Assembly: GCA_035254305.1 (NCBI GenBank)
Contig: DATFAS010000141.1
Location: forward strand, 1-9,030
Source of the DNA: DATFAS01 sp035254305
GTDB taxonomy: Bacteria; Bacillota; Bacilli; Aneurinibacillales; RAOX-1
Direction: 5' to 3'
Length of the DNA stretch: 9,030 bases
This document shows, in pieces, positions 1 through 5,500 of this stretch (positions are counted from its first letter, which is position 1; the number at the start of each line of letters is the position of its first letter). Under the pieces are notes generated by a model that searched no databases, had not been told where the DNA came from, and saw nothing but the letters and a program-made list of their open reading frames with translations. The translations under genes were made by a program, and so were the position numbers.

Positions 1-19
1 GTTGAGCGAACTGAACTAA
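1..19 (+). CDS. Possible 3' end of an upstream gene (partial, product unknown)
   Basis: A plus-strand gene probably ends at the left edge, because a strong plus-strand terminator follows at 66-102. Reading from base 2 gives Leu-Ser-Glu-Leu-Asn and then TAA at 17-19, which places the stop about 45 bases before the hairpin. The other two frames cannot be excluded: one meets TGA at 3-5, and frame 1 stays open to TAG at 142-144. The frame-1 peptide contains a Cys-Glu-Glu-Cys motif but would read straight through the terminator hairpin, which argues against it. Too little is present to identify the product. Confidence 0.3.
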
Positions 20-65
20 ACATCTGTGAAGAATGTTCGACTTCAGATTCTGAAGAAGGCGAACA

Positions 66-102
66 AACCCCATCTAGCCCCAGATGGGGTTATTTCTTTT
101 TT
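66..102 (+). terminator. Intrinsic terminator of the upstream unit
   Basis: A perfect 10-bp stem (AACCCCATCT at 66-75 and AGATGGGGTT at 82-91) encloses a 6-base loop and is followed by a T-rich tract to about 102. The tract lies on the plus strand, so it ends the transcript entering from the left edge and isolates the next gene. Confidence 0.85.
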
Positions 103-113
103 CCCATCCATTG

Positions 114-141
114 TTGTAAACTAGCAATATGTCATTATACA
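114..141 (+). promoter_or_regulatory. Possible sigma-A promoter of the DUF2621 gene
   Basis: TTGTAA (114-119) and TATACA (136-141) are separated by 16 bases, each matching 4 of 6 consensus positions. The site lies between the upstream terminator and the start of the DUF2621 gene, where a promoter is required. The match is moderate and no other candidate is clearly better. Confidence 0.4.
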
Positions 142-171
142 TAGAAAAAGATTCTACCTGAAGGGAGTTAA

Positions 172-615
172 GTGAAGAAGTTGTCTGAACTATTTGGTTC
201 CTTTATCGTCGTTTGGACGGTTGTACTTGTTACACTCATGGCCATTGGCGGCTACTTTATGTTTCGTAAATTTCTTAAATCCATGCCAAAACAAGATGGT
301 AAATCAGATTTAGATTGGCAGGAACATTATATTAAGCAAACAAGATCCTTTTGGACAGAGGAAACGAGAATCCTTCTTGATGAACTGGTGAAGCCCGTCC
401 CAGAGTTATTTCGAGATGTGGCGAAGCGAAGCATCGCGGCAAAGATCGGTAAACTTGCTCTAGATAAGGGTGCTACCCAAATGAATCAAGAACTTGTAAT
501 CCAGGGCTACATTATCGCCACACCAGCCCGTGATCATAAATGGCTTGTTGCGCATCTAAAAGAAAAACAGATTGATTTTACTCCCTATAAGCAACACTTG
601 AAAATAAAGCTATAA
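172..615 (+). CDS. DUF2621 family membrane-anchored protein (YneK-like)
   Basis: A 147-residue protein with one N-terminal membrane segment at about residues 8-32 and a soluble C-terminal part. Residues 44-90 (Asp-Leu-Asp-Trp-Gln-Glu-His-Tyr, then Pro-Val-Pro-Glu-Leu-Phe-Arg-Asp-Val-Ala-Lys-Arg) and the segment Gly-Tyr-Ile-Ile-Ala-Thr-Pro-Ala-Arg-Asp-His at 112-122 match what I recall of the DUF2621 family, typified by B. subtilis YneK. That family is conserved in Bacillales and has no established biochemical function. The length is typical. The start is GTG, preceded by AAGGGAG at 161-167; the in-frame TTG at 181 is less well spaced. The gene sits alone after a terminator and its last 6 bases overlap the end of the convergent GH84 gene. 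The soluble part probably faces the cytoplasm, by charge distribution (Arg-Lys after the helix), but this is an inference. Confidence 0.8.
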   Translation: MKKLSELFGSFIVVWTVVLVTLMAIGGYFMFRKFLKSMPKQDGKSDLDWQEHYIKQTRSFWTEETRILLDELVKPVPELFRDVAKRSIAAKIGKLALDKGATQMNQELVIQGYIIATPARDHKWLVAHLKEKQIDFTPYKQHLKIKL

Positions 616-2292
616 CGATTCTTTTTCCAATATCTCACTCACTATTAACTGTGGAAAGAAACCTAACACTTTCTTTTGCTTATTGCACCTAGATGCAGCC
701 CAATCTCTCAGTTCTTGCACAGCCTCTAATCTTAAAGCTGTATCAGTTATCTCAGTTAAGGTAAGGATTTTCAGCAAGAAATCAAAATCCTGTATAGCCT
801 GCTCAAACCAAGGTCGTAATTCCTTTTGTAAACGAATGTTTTCCATTTGCAAAAGGGATTTGGCCTTGTCTTTATAATCGATAAGAAGTGTTTGGAATTG
901 TTGCTGGGTTTGCACCTGATCCCATGATTGATGAAAAGTAAACCACTTCATCATAAATTCATTTCCAGGTAAAGGAGATATACTTGACTGATTGATACAG
1001 TCACTTAAGAGCATAAAAGCAGCCTCGTCTTTTTCACCTACAATTTTACGAACTGCATAAGAAAAGCTTGTTTGTGCATGATAGGCTTCAGAATTCCAAA
1101 GATAATGAGCTACTGTAATAAGCGGAATTAAACTAGCTTCTGCATACTCCATCACATTTGCTATTAATCCTTTCGCATAAAGAAAAAGGAAGGGATCTCG
1201 ATTGACTAATGGACCGATATGCATTTCATCTACCATGTTGGCATCATTTACAGGATAATTATCCCAATAAAGTGCCTGATGACGTGTTGATTCATAGAAA
1301 ACACATGCTTCCCTAGCCGTTATTTCTGGTGAACAAATTCTCCTTCCTGTCCATATCAAATCAACTTCCTTTGGAAGAGCTCTCCCAAGCGCCCGAATAT
1401 ATTCTTCGTTTCCCTCCCCATAATACTGGGTCGGACATACCATGAAGCGGATTTCTGAATCCATCTCTTTTAACTGAGCATAAACAGTATGGATCAAGAA
1501 AATTTGCGCTTTTACCAGCTCTCCAAATTGCCTCTTATCCCCTTCATCATAAAGTGATAAAGCAATGTCATCTAAAAATAACCCGAAGAATTTAACGCCA
1601 AGCTGGTATACTTGTCTATATTTCCCCATTAATTGGTTTATGCTCTCAACCGAGGAATAACGAATTGAAAGCCCTGGACTAACCGCAAAAACAAAATCAA
1701 GAAAATGCTTTTGACACCCATGAATTAATCGGGTCAAATTCTCTGCTTCCTCTTGTGGATAGGAAACGGCCCATAAATCGCGGTGATAACGATCCTGTTT
1801 GGGAGCATAAATGTATGTATTCATTTTTTGATAAGAAAGAATTTCAAAGGCCCGTAACCTTTCATCTACATTCCATGGTTTTCCATAATAGCCCTCAACC
1901 ACTCCACGAATTTCTATTAAAGGGTTATCAAGAATAGCCCCCTCGTAAAGTACTTGCTCCATTAACTGAAGCCAGGTCAAATAAGCATAATAATAACCTC
2001 TTGGTGATTTTGCCGTAATCCACACCCATACATACTGATCCATCGTTCTCTTTATTTCAATATAATAGCCTTCAGCTTCAATAAGGTATTGTTGAGTAGA
2101 ATCAAAAAGACCACCTACAGGACATCTACCCAGAAACACCTCTACGTCCAAGCTGTCCAACGACATTCTTTCTTTTGGGAACGTTAACTCTCCCCAATAT
2201 TTGACTTCTCCCTTTAAGGTCATATTTCCAATTGTACCAAGCTCTTTCCCCCACCAAGTGTAGGTTGGGATCGGTCTAATATCCACCTTCAT
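610..2292 (-). CDS. GH84 family beta-N-acetylglucosaminidase (O-GlcNAcase-like), no signal peptide
   Basis: A 560-residue glycoside hydrolase. Residues 1-120 resemble the alpha/beta domain that precedes hexosaminidase catalytic domains (Glu-Gly-Tyr-Tyr-Ile-Glu-Ile near 74, Ser-Pro-Arg-Gly-Tyr-Tyr-Tyr near 96). The GH84 barrel runs from about 125 to 400: Gly-Tyr-Tyr-Gly-Lys-Pro-Trp (134-140), Tyr-Ala-Pro-Lys-Gln-Asp (162-167), Ser-Pro-Gly-Leu (205-208), the catalytic pair Asp241-Asp242, the substrate-binding motif Trp-Asp-Asn-Tyr-Pro-Val-Asn-Asp (343-350) and Asn379 with Ala-Glu-Ala-Ser (384-387). A helical tail follows. The family cleaves terminal beta-linked GlcNAc by substrate-assisted catalysis, and all key residues are present. 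The N-terminus is polar, with no signal peptide, lipobox or anchor, so the enzyme should act in the cytoplasm. The substrate could be imported or recycled GlcNAc-containing sugars, or glycosylated proteins; the sequence does not decide. ATG start with GGAGGG about 10 bases upstream. No terminator is visible downstream. Confidence 0.88.
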   Translation of the reverse strand: MKVDIRPIPTYTWWGKELGTIGNMTLKGEVKYWGELTFPKERMSLDSLDVEVFLGRCPVGGLFDSTQQYLIEAEGYYIEIKRTMDQYVWVWITAKSPRGYYYAYLTWLQLMEQVLYEGAILDNPLIEIRGVVEGYYGKPWNVDERLRAFEILSYQKMNTYIYAPKQDRYHRDLWAVSYPQEEAENLTRLIHGCQKHFLDFVFAVSPGLSIRYSSVESINQLMGKYRQVYQLGVKFFGLFLDDIALSLYDEGDKRQFGELVKAQIFLIHTVYAQLKEMDSEIRFMVCPTQYYGEGNEEYIRALGRALPKEVDLIWTGRRICSPEITAREACVFYESTRHQALYWDNYPVNDANMVDEMHIGPLVNRDPFLFLYAKGLIANVMEYAEASLIPLITVAHYLWNSEAYHAQTSFSYAVRKIVGEKDEAAFMLLSDCINQSSISPLPGNEFMMKWFTFHQSWDQVQTQQQFQTLLIDYKDKAKSLLQMENIRLQKELRPWFEQAIQDFDFLLKILTLTEITDTALRLEAVQELRDWAASRCNKQKKVLGFFPQLIVSEILEKESL

Positions 2293-2336
2293 CTGCTTTT
2301 AACCCTCCCTGAGCCTCATTTTCTTATAATATACGT

Positions 2337-2368
2337 AAAAATGGCCTCCATGAAACACGGAGACCATT
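2337..2368 (-). terminator. Intrinsic terminator of the yugP-like gene
   Basis: On the minus strand a 13-bp stem (2356-2368 with 2340-2352, two G-U pairs) closes a 3-base loop and is followed by a T run at 2340-2337. It lies 14 bases past the metallopeptidase stop codon and separates that gene from the GH84 gene. Confidence 0.85.
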
Positions 2369-2381
2369 AATAAACCATTTA

Positions 2382-3062
2382 TTAATCTTCTTCTCGATTA
2401 AAAATCCAAACATATTCTAGTAGTTGAAGAACAGAAATCAAAGCGGCTGCAACATAGGTCAAAGCAGCAGCACCAAGTACTTTGCTGGCTCCCCGTTCCT
2501 CATTATTACGAATAAAGCCTGCTTTCACCATAAAATCTTTGGCTCGACTACTTGCGTTAAATTCTACTGGCAAAGTAACAACCTGAAATGCAACAGCCGC
2601 ACTAAAAGCGATAATCCCAATAAGAATTAACCCTGACATTTTGAAAAAAAAGCCGCCCATGAGTAGAAGAGGGGCAATCCCAGAAGAAAAATTCACAACT
2701 GGGAACATACGGTGACGGGCTACAAGCATGGGATAATGAACTTTATCCTGAATAGCATGGCCAATCTCGTGACAGGCAACGGATAATGAAGCAATGGAAT
2801 TTCCATAATACACGGGTTCTGATAAGCGAACGACCTTAGAAATGGGATCATAATGATCCGTTAATGCTCCGGCAACCGGCTCAATCGGTATATGGTGTAA
2901 CCCATTCATATCGAGCATTCGACGCGCAGCTTCAGCACCTGTTAAGCCTGACGAAGTCGGCACTTCAGAATACTTATTGAAGGTTCCCTTCACCCTGAAT
3001 TGAGCCCATAGACTAAGACCAAAGGCGAGCAAGATTAAAATTGTCCAAGGGGTAAAAAACAT
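2382..3062 (-). CDS. yugP: Membrane zinc metallopeptidase, YugP family
   Basis: A 226-residue integral membrane protein of the zinc metallopeptidase family typified by B. subtilis YugP (Zn_peptidase_2). The zinc-binding His-Glu-Ile-Gly-His is at 98-102, within Ser-Val-Ala-Cys-His-Glu-Ile-Gly-His. Further hallmarks are Ser-Gly-Leu-Thr-Gly-Ala-Glu-Ala-Ala-Arg (38-47), Leu-Thr-Asp-His-Tyr-Asp-Pro (67-73) and Leu-Pro-Val-Glu-Phe-Asn-Ala-Ser (164-171), whose Glu167 probably supplies a further metal ligand. Hydrophobic segments lie at about 5-22, 122-140, 143-165 and 194-220. The physiological substrate of this family is not well established. The open frame could begin at a TTG at 3080, but ATG at 3062 is preferred: GGAG at 3071-3074 lies 8 bases before it, and YugP-like proteins begin near this point. 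The gene has its own promoter and terminator, so it is probably monocistronic. Confidence 0.92.
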   Translation of the reverse strand: MFFTPWTILILLAFGLSLWAQFRVKGTFNKYSEVPTSSGLTGAEAARRMLDMNGLHHIPIEPVAGALTDHYDPISKVVRLSEPVYYGNSIASLSVACHEIGHAIQDKVHYPMLVARHRMFPVVNFSSGIAPLLLMGGFFFKMSGLILIGIIAFSAAVAFQVVTLPVEFNASSRAKDFMVKAGFIRNNEERGASKVLGAAALTYVAAALISVLQLLEYVWIFNREED

Positions 3063-3070
3063 TTCATTCA

Positions 3071-3074
3071 CTCC
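3071..3074 (-). promoter_or_regulatory. Ribosome binding site that fixes the yugP-like start
   Basis: On the minus strand GGAGTG is followed by ATG at 3062 with about 8 bases between GGAG and the start codon. The site lies inside the six codons between the alternative TTG (3080) and that ATG, so the longer reading is unlikely. Confidence 0.75.
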
Positions 3075-3091
3075 ATTCAAAGATTGTAATT

Positions 3092-3121
3092 ATTATAATC
3101 AAGACGATAGCATTCAGTCAA
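3092..3121 (-). promoter_or_regulatory. Sigma-A promoter of the yugP-like gene
   Basis: On the minus strand TTGACT (3121-3116) and TATAAT (3097-3092) are separated by 18 bases. The -10 is a perfect consensus match and the -35 matches 5 of 6. It lies about 30 bases upstream of the start codon. An inverted repeat at 3116-3137 overlaps the -35. Confidence 0.75.
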
Positions 3122-3137
3122 ACTTGTTCGTTTGACT
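3116..3137. repeat. Inverted repeat overlapping the yugP-like -35 element
   Basis: Perfect 8-base arms AGTCAAAC (3116-3123) and GTTTGACT (3130-3137) flank TTGTTC. The left arm contains the minus-strand -35 hexamer. This could be a repressor operator. The right arm also reads TTGACT on the plus strand, but no good -10 follows it at normal spacing, so a divergent promoter is not supported. Confidence 0.5.
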
Positions 3138-3215
3138 CTCTCTCTACAATTTATACGAAAGCAAACGATAGGAGTTTCATTTTTCTTGCAAAAAAAATTT
3201 GACTGGGCAAGTCAC

Positions 3216-3244
3216 CAAATCTTTCAGCCTAAATATCTTATAAT
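3216..3244 (+). promoter_or_regulatory. Possible gerQ promoter (-10 region; sigma factor uncertain)
   Basis: TATAAT at 3239-3244 is a perfect sigma-A -10 but has no recognisable -35 at 16-18 bases. GerQ is known in B. subtilis to be made in the mother cell under sigma-E. Read as sigma-E, CTTATAAT (3237-3244) resembles CATACAAT with two mismatches, and CAAATCT (3216-3222) is a weak -35 at 14 bases. The site is about 68 bases upstream of gerQ. Neither reading is strong. Confidence 0.35.
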
Positions 3245-3311
3245 GTGATGAAAAATGAGATTCGCCCACTATCCATTGGTTCATCGAAGATTATTGTAAG
3301 GAGTGACATGA

Positions 3312-3791
3312 ATGAACAGTTATGATCCAAATTTTGCATTTTTCCGCCAACAACAGCCTACATCCCCCTATGGTATATATGGCTATGGCACCATGCCTTT
3401 TACACAACCAACACAACAAACACAACCTGTTTTTCCCCCCCAGCCAAGCGGAGCAACAATCCCCGGGGTCCCTATGCAACAAGGCATAGCATCAGAGATC
3501 CCTGGAATGTTACCGATTGAACAATCATACATTGAAAACATTCTTCGCCTTAATAAAGGGAAGGTTGGTACGTTCTACTTTACTTATGAAAACAATAGCC
3601 AATGGAATGCCAAAATTTATCGTGGCGTAATTGAGGCTGCTGGTCGAGATCATATTATCATCAGTGATCCTCAATCTGGAAAAAGAACTTTACTCCTTAT
3701 GGTAAATCTTGACTATGTTGAGTTTGATGAACCCTTAAACTACGAATACCCCTTTGGAACGAGACCCCCTCGTCCAATCTCGCCCAGATAA
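3312..3791 (+). CDS. gerQ: Spore coat protein GerQ
   Basis: A 159-residue spore coat protein. In B. subtilis GerQ is an inner-coat protein made in the mother cell, needed for localisation and function of the cortex hydrolase CwlJ, and cross-linked by transglutaminase Tgl. The conserved C-terminal domain is clear: Gln-Ser-Tyr-Ile-Glu-Asn-Ile-Leu-Arg-Leu-Asn (71-81) and Tyr-Arg-Gly-Val-Ile-Glu-Ala-Ala-Gly-Arg-Asp-His-Ile-Ile-Ile-Ser-Asp-Pro (103-120). Residues 1-65 are low-complexity, rich in Gln, Pro, Tyr and Gly. Unlike the B. subtilis protein, the N-terminal half has no lysine: the only lysines are 82, 84, 101 and 124. ATG at 3312 follows AAGGAG (3298-3303) with 8 bases between; an ATG at 3308 in another frame stops after five codons. 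No cwlJ gene lies in this window. The gene has its own terminator. Confidence 0.93.
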   Translation: MNSYDPNFAFFRQQQPTSPYGIYGYGTMPFTQPTQQTQPVFPPQPSGATIPGVPMQQGIASEIPGMLPIEQSYIENILRLNKGKVGTFYFTYENNSQWNAKIYRGVIEAAGRDHIIISDPQSGKRTLLLMVNLDYVEFDEPLNYEYPFGTRPPRPISPR

Positions 3792-3807
3792 AACTAAAAA
3801 CACAAGG

Positions 3808-3835
3808 CACATCCTTTAAGTAAGGATGTGTTTTT
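3808..3835 (+). terminator. Intrinsic terminator of gerQ
   Basis: A perfect 9-bp stem (CACATCCTT at 3808-3816, AAGGATGTG at 3822-3830) with a 5-base loop is followed by TTTTT. It starts 16 bases after the gerQ stop codon and separates gerQ from the CNNM-type gene. Confidence 0.88.
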
Positions 3836-3850
3836 GCCTACTTTTCCACC

Positions 3851-3877
3851 TGGACATGCTTTTTCCTTCAATAGTAT
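3851..3877 (+). promoter_or_regulatory. Weak candidate promoter for the CNNM-type gene
   Basis: TGGACA (3851-3856, 5 of 6) and TAGTAT (3872-3877, 4 of 6) are 15 bases apart, shorter than ideal. A promoter is expected here because gerQ ends in a terminator, but this assignment is tentative. Confidence 0.22.
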
Positions 3878-3921
3878 CTAACTTTTAAAAAAGGAAATAC
3901 TAAATATCAATATTCCCACCA

Positions 3922-3939
3922 CAAGAGCAAACTCTCTTG
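3922..3939 (+). promoter_or_regulatory. Small hairpin abutting the ribosome binding site of the CNNM-type gene
   Basis: CAAGAG (3922-3927) and CTCTTG (3934-3939) can form a 6-bp hairpin whose 3' arm ends directly at the AGGAGG (3940-3945) of the following gene. It could modulate ribosome access, but it is short and could be coincidental. No known magnesium or manganese riboswitch fold was recognised in the leader. Confidence 0.25.
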
Positions 3940-3949
3940 AGGAGGTGTC

Positions 3950-5245
3950 ATGTTGGACTTTTTTAATTTAATGCTAATCGCTATTCTTATCTTAACAACA
4001 GCCTTCTTCGTTGCGGCAGAATTTTCGATTGTTCGAGTGAGGCCGACTAGAATTCAACAGCTAGCAACAACTGGAGAGAAGAAATCATTAGCTGCATTAA
4101 AAGTAATCAGTAACCTAGATGGTTATCTTTCTGCATGCCAATTAGGAATCACAATTACCGCTTTAGCTTTAGGGTGGATAGGGGAACCAACGATTCAACA
4201 CTTACTCCTCCCCCTATTTGCGTGGTTAAACGTGCCTCCTAATATCTCCTTACTGGTTTCTTTACTACTTGCGTTTAGCCTGATTACCTTTCTACATGTC
4301 GTAATGGGGGAACTAGCTCCAAAGACGGTGGCAATACACAAAGCCGAATGGGTGAGTATCTGGACAGCACAACCCATTATCCTATTCTACAAAGTGATGT
4401 TCCCATTTATCTGGCTGTTGAACGGAGCGTCACGCAGGGTCACTGCTATCCTTGGGCTTAAACCAGCTAGTGAGCTTGAAATCACCCATACAGAAGAAGA
4501 AATCCGTTCGATCCTTAATGAAAGCTATACAAGTGGCCAAATCAATAAAGAAGAGCTCCATTATATGAATAATATTTTCCAATTTGATGATCGTTTGGCA
4601 AAGGAAATTATGGTCCCTCGTCTTGAGATCTCTGTGTTTGATACGGACTCAACTATGGAAGAAAATATGGAGACCATCATGAAAGAGAAATATACTCGTT
4701 TTCCAATTGCGCTAAGAGGAGATAAGGATCAAATCATTGGAATTGTTCATACCAAAGAATTATTTCATGCAATGCTCGATCACAAGATTGAATCTATTCA
4801 ACCATTTATTCGACCTGCTTTGACCGTATCTGAAACCATTCCGATTCGAGATTTACTTAAGAAAATGCAGAAACAAGAAACACAAATGAGTGTCTTGATT
4901 GACGAATATGGAGGAACAGCTGGATTAGTGACTGTCGAAGATATTTTGGAAGAAATTGTAGGAGAAATTCGTGACGAATTTGATTTTGAAGAAGAACCGC
5001 TGGTAACGAAAGTAGATAATAATCATTATATCGTAGATGGTAAAGTCCTAGTGACAGATATCAATCGACTGTTACAAAGCCATTTGGATGATACGGAAGT
5101 GGACACGATTGGCGGTTGGGTTTATACCCACGCACCTGAGCTTAAGGAAGGGACAGAATTTATGGACGAGGAAGTTCTGATCACTATTCTTAATATGGAT
5201 CACCACCGGGTAAAGCGAATCGAAATTGAAAAAAGTAACCCATGA
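3950..5245 (+). CDS. CNNM/CorC-type DUF21-CBS membrane protein (hemolysin family; probable Mg2+ efflux or divalent-cation protein)
   Basis: A 431-residue protein with the standard three-part architecture. A DUF21 (CNNM) membrane domain spans about 1-180, with Ala-Ala-Glu-Phe-Ser (22-26), Ala-Cys-Gln-Leu-Gly-Ile-Thr (62-68) and Gly-Glu-Leu-Ala-Pro-Lys-Thr (120-126). A CBS pair spans about 215-335, opening with Met-Val-Pro-Arg (221-224) and ending with Asp-Glu-Tyr-Gly-Gly-Thr (318-323) and Val-Glu-Asp-Ile-Leu-Glu-Glu-Ile (329-336). A CorC/HlyC domain spans about 350-428, with Asp-Thr-Ile-Gly-Gly-Trp (385-390). The family includes S. aureus MpfA and B. subtilis YhdP (magnesium export or tolerance) and the paralogues YugS, YqhB and YrkA. 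Which paralogue this is cannot be told from the sequence alone, and the older name 'hemolysin' is misleading. ATG start after AGGAGG (3940-3945). It converges with a small minus-strand gene, with 26 bases between the stop codons. Confidence 0.9.
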   Translation: MLDFFNLMLIAILILTTAFFVAAEFSIVRVRPTRIQQLATTGEKKSLAALKVISNLDGYLSACQLGITITALALGWIGEPTIQHLLLPLFAWLNVPPNISLLVSLLLAFSLITFLHVVMGELAPKTVAIHKAEWVSIWTAQPIILFYKVMFPFIWLLNGASRRVTAILGLKPASELEITHTEEEIRSILNESYTSGQINKEELHYMNNIFQFDDRLAKEIMVPRLEISVFDTDSTMEENMETIMKEKYTRFPIALRGDKDQIIGIVHTKELFHAMLDHKIESIQPFIRPALTVSETIPIRDLLKKMQKQETQMSVLIDEYGGTAGLVTVEDILEEIVGEIRDEFDFEEEPLVTKVDNNHYIVDGKVLVTDINRLLQSHLDDTEVDTIGGWVYTHAPELKEGTEFMDEEVLITILNMDHHRVKRIEIEKSNP

Positions 5246-5271
5246 AAAAAGCCCCCTTCTCTTACAGGGGG
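5245..5271 (-). terminator. Intrinsic terminator of the small gene 5272-5448, possibly shared
   Basis: Arms CCCCCT (5252-5257) and AGGGGG (5266-5271) enclose 8 bases. The U-tract is on the minus strand (A run at 5245-5250), so it mainly terminates transcripts coming from the right. The plus-strand side has only a weak T-tail but may also slow the CNNM transcript. The minus-strand stop codon directly abuts the hairpin, which supports the small gene being real. Confidence 0.75.
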
Positions 5272-5448
5272 TTAAAGTTGTTCCTCAATGGTTTCAATGA
5301 TCTCCCAGCCCTCTGCAAGAAGAACTTCAAATAAGGTTAGCTTCGCATTTGTCAGTATGAATTCCATTCTTTCTACTTGACCATCATCATGCTTTAATTC
5401 CATGATATATTTTGCGTACAGGTCTTTCTCCCCCTCACCAAAGTACAT
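5272..5448 (-). CDS. Small acidic hypothetical protein (58 codons, start uncertain)
   Basis: A minus-strand frame from ATG (5448) to TAA (5272-5274) encodes 58 residues; I do not recognise a family. It contains 14 Asp/Glu against 5 Lys/Arg. A pattern Tyr-Ile-Met-Glu-Leu-Lys-His, Asp-Asp-Gly turn, Val-Glu-Arg-Met-Glu-Phe-Ile-Leu, then Phe-Glu-Val-Leu-Leu-Ala-Glu-Gly-Trp-Glu-Ile-Ile suggests a strand-turn-strand-helix fold. Support for a gene: the stop codon abuts a terminator with a minus-strand U-tract, a promoter-like site with a palindrome lies upstream, and no other gene explains this gap. The start is odd. The ATG has no Shine-Dalgarno, whereas an excellent one (GAGGGGGAG, 5436-5428) lies inside the frame, 6 bases before a CTG at 5421. 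Translation may start there, giving 49 residues. The next ATG (5403) is too far from that site. Confidence 0.65.
   Translation of the reverse strand: MYFGEGEKDLYAKYIMELKHDDGQVERMEFILTNAKLTLFEVLLAEGWEIIETIEEQL
5428..5436 (-). promoter_or_regulatory. Strong Shine-Dalgarno inside the small gene, pointing to a CTG start
   Basis: On the minus strand GAGGGGGAG is followed by AAAGAC and then CTG at 5421-5419, in frame with the small protein. The upstream ATG at 5448 is preceded by an A/T-rich stretch without a purine-rich site. CTG starts are rare, so this is a suggestion and not a firm assignment. Confidence 0.4.
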
Positions 5449-5479
5449 TTGTTAATAATTGGAACTTCAATCTATATAT

Positions 5480-5500
5480 ACACATTAGAACATAATGTGT
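5480..5500. repeat. 21-base palindrome, probable operator
   Basis: Perfect 8-base arms ACACATTA (5480-5487) and TAATGTGT (5493-5500) flank GAACA. It lies in the space between the divergent small gene and purU, within the putative minus-strand promoter (5482-5510), where its left arm covers the -10. This is a typical position and size for a dimeric repressor site. It does not match the Fur, PerR, Zur or LexA consensus sequences that I know. Confidence 0.55.

Noticed and set aside
20..144. Open reading frame in frame 1 from the left edge through the terminator, with a CxxC-like motif
   Set aside because: It would read through a strong plus-strand terminator hairpin and its T-tract, and the residues after it look like translated non-coding sequence. 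It cannot be fully excluded.
683..877. Plus-strand ORF inside the GH84 gene
   Set aside because: Antisense to a well-supported enzyme gene, with no ribosome binding site or recognisable product.
1755..1937. Plus-strand ORF inside the GH84 gene
   Set aside because: Antisense shadow of the catalytic domain coding sequence; no independent support.
2424..2630. Plus-strand ORF inside the yugP-like gene
   Set aside because: Antisense shadow of the membrane-segment coding sequence.
3430..3441. T5-C7 homopolymer in gerQ as a possible frameshift site
   Set aside because: The frame is intact and the conserved GerQ domain follows directly, so there is no sign of a broken or programmed-shift gene.
3291..3482. 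Minus-strand ORF opposite the gerQ N-terminus
   Set aside because: Mirrors the low-complexity Gln/Pro coding region of gerQ; the Cys-rich peptide is a composition artefact.
3836..3949. Possible magnesium or manganese riboswitch before the CNNM-type gene
   Set aside because: The leader is short and lacks recognisable conserved M-box or yybP-ykoY elements; only a 6-bp hairpin is visible.
4195..4377. Minus-strand ORF inside the CNNM-type gene
   Set aside because: Antisense shadow of the DUF21 domain.
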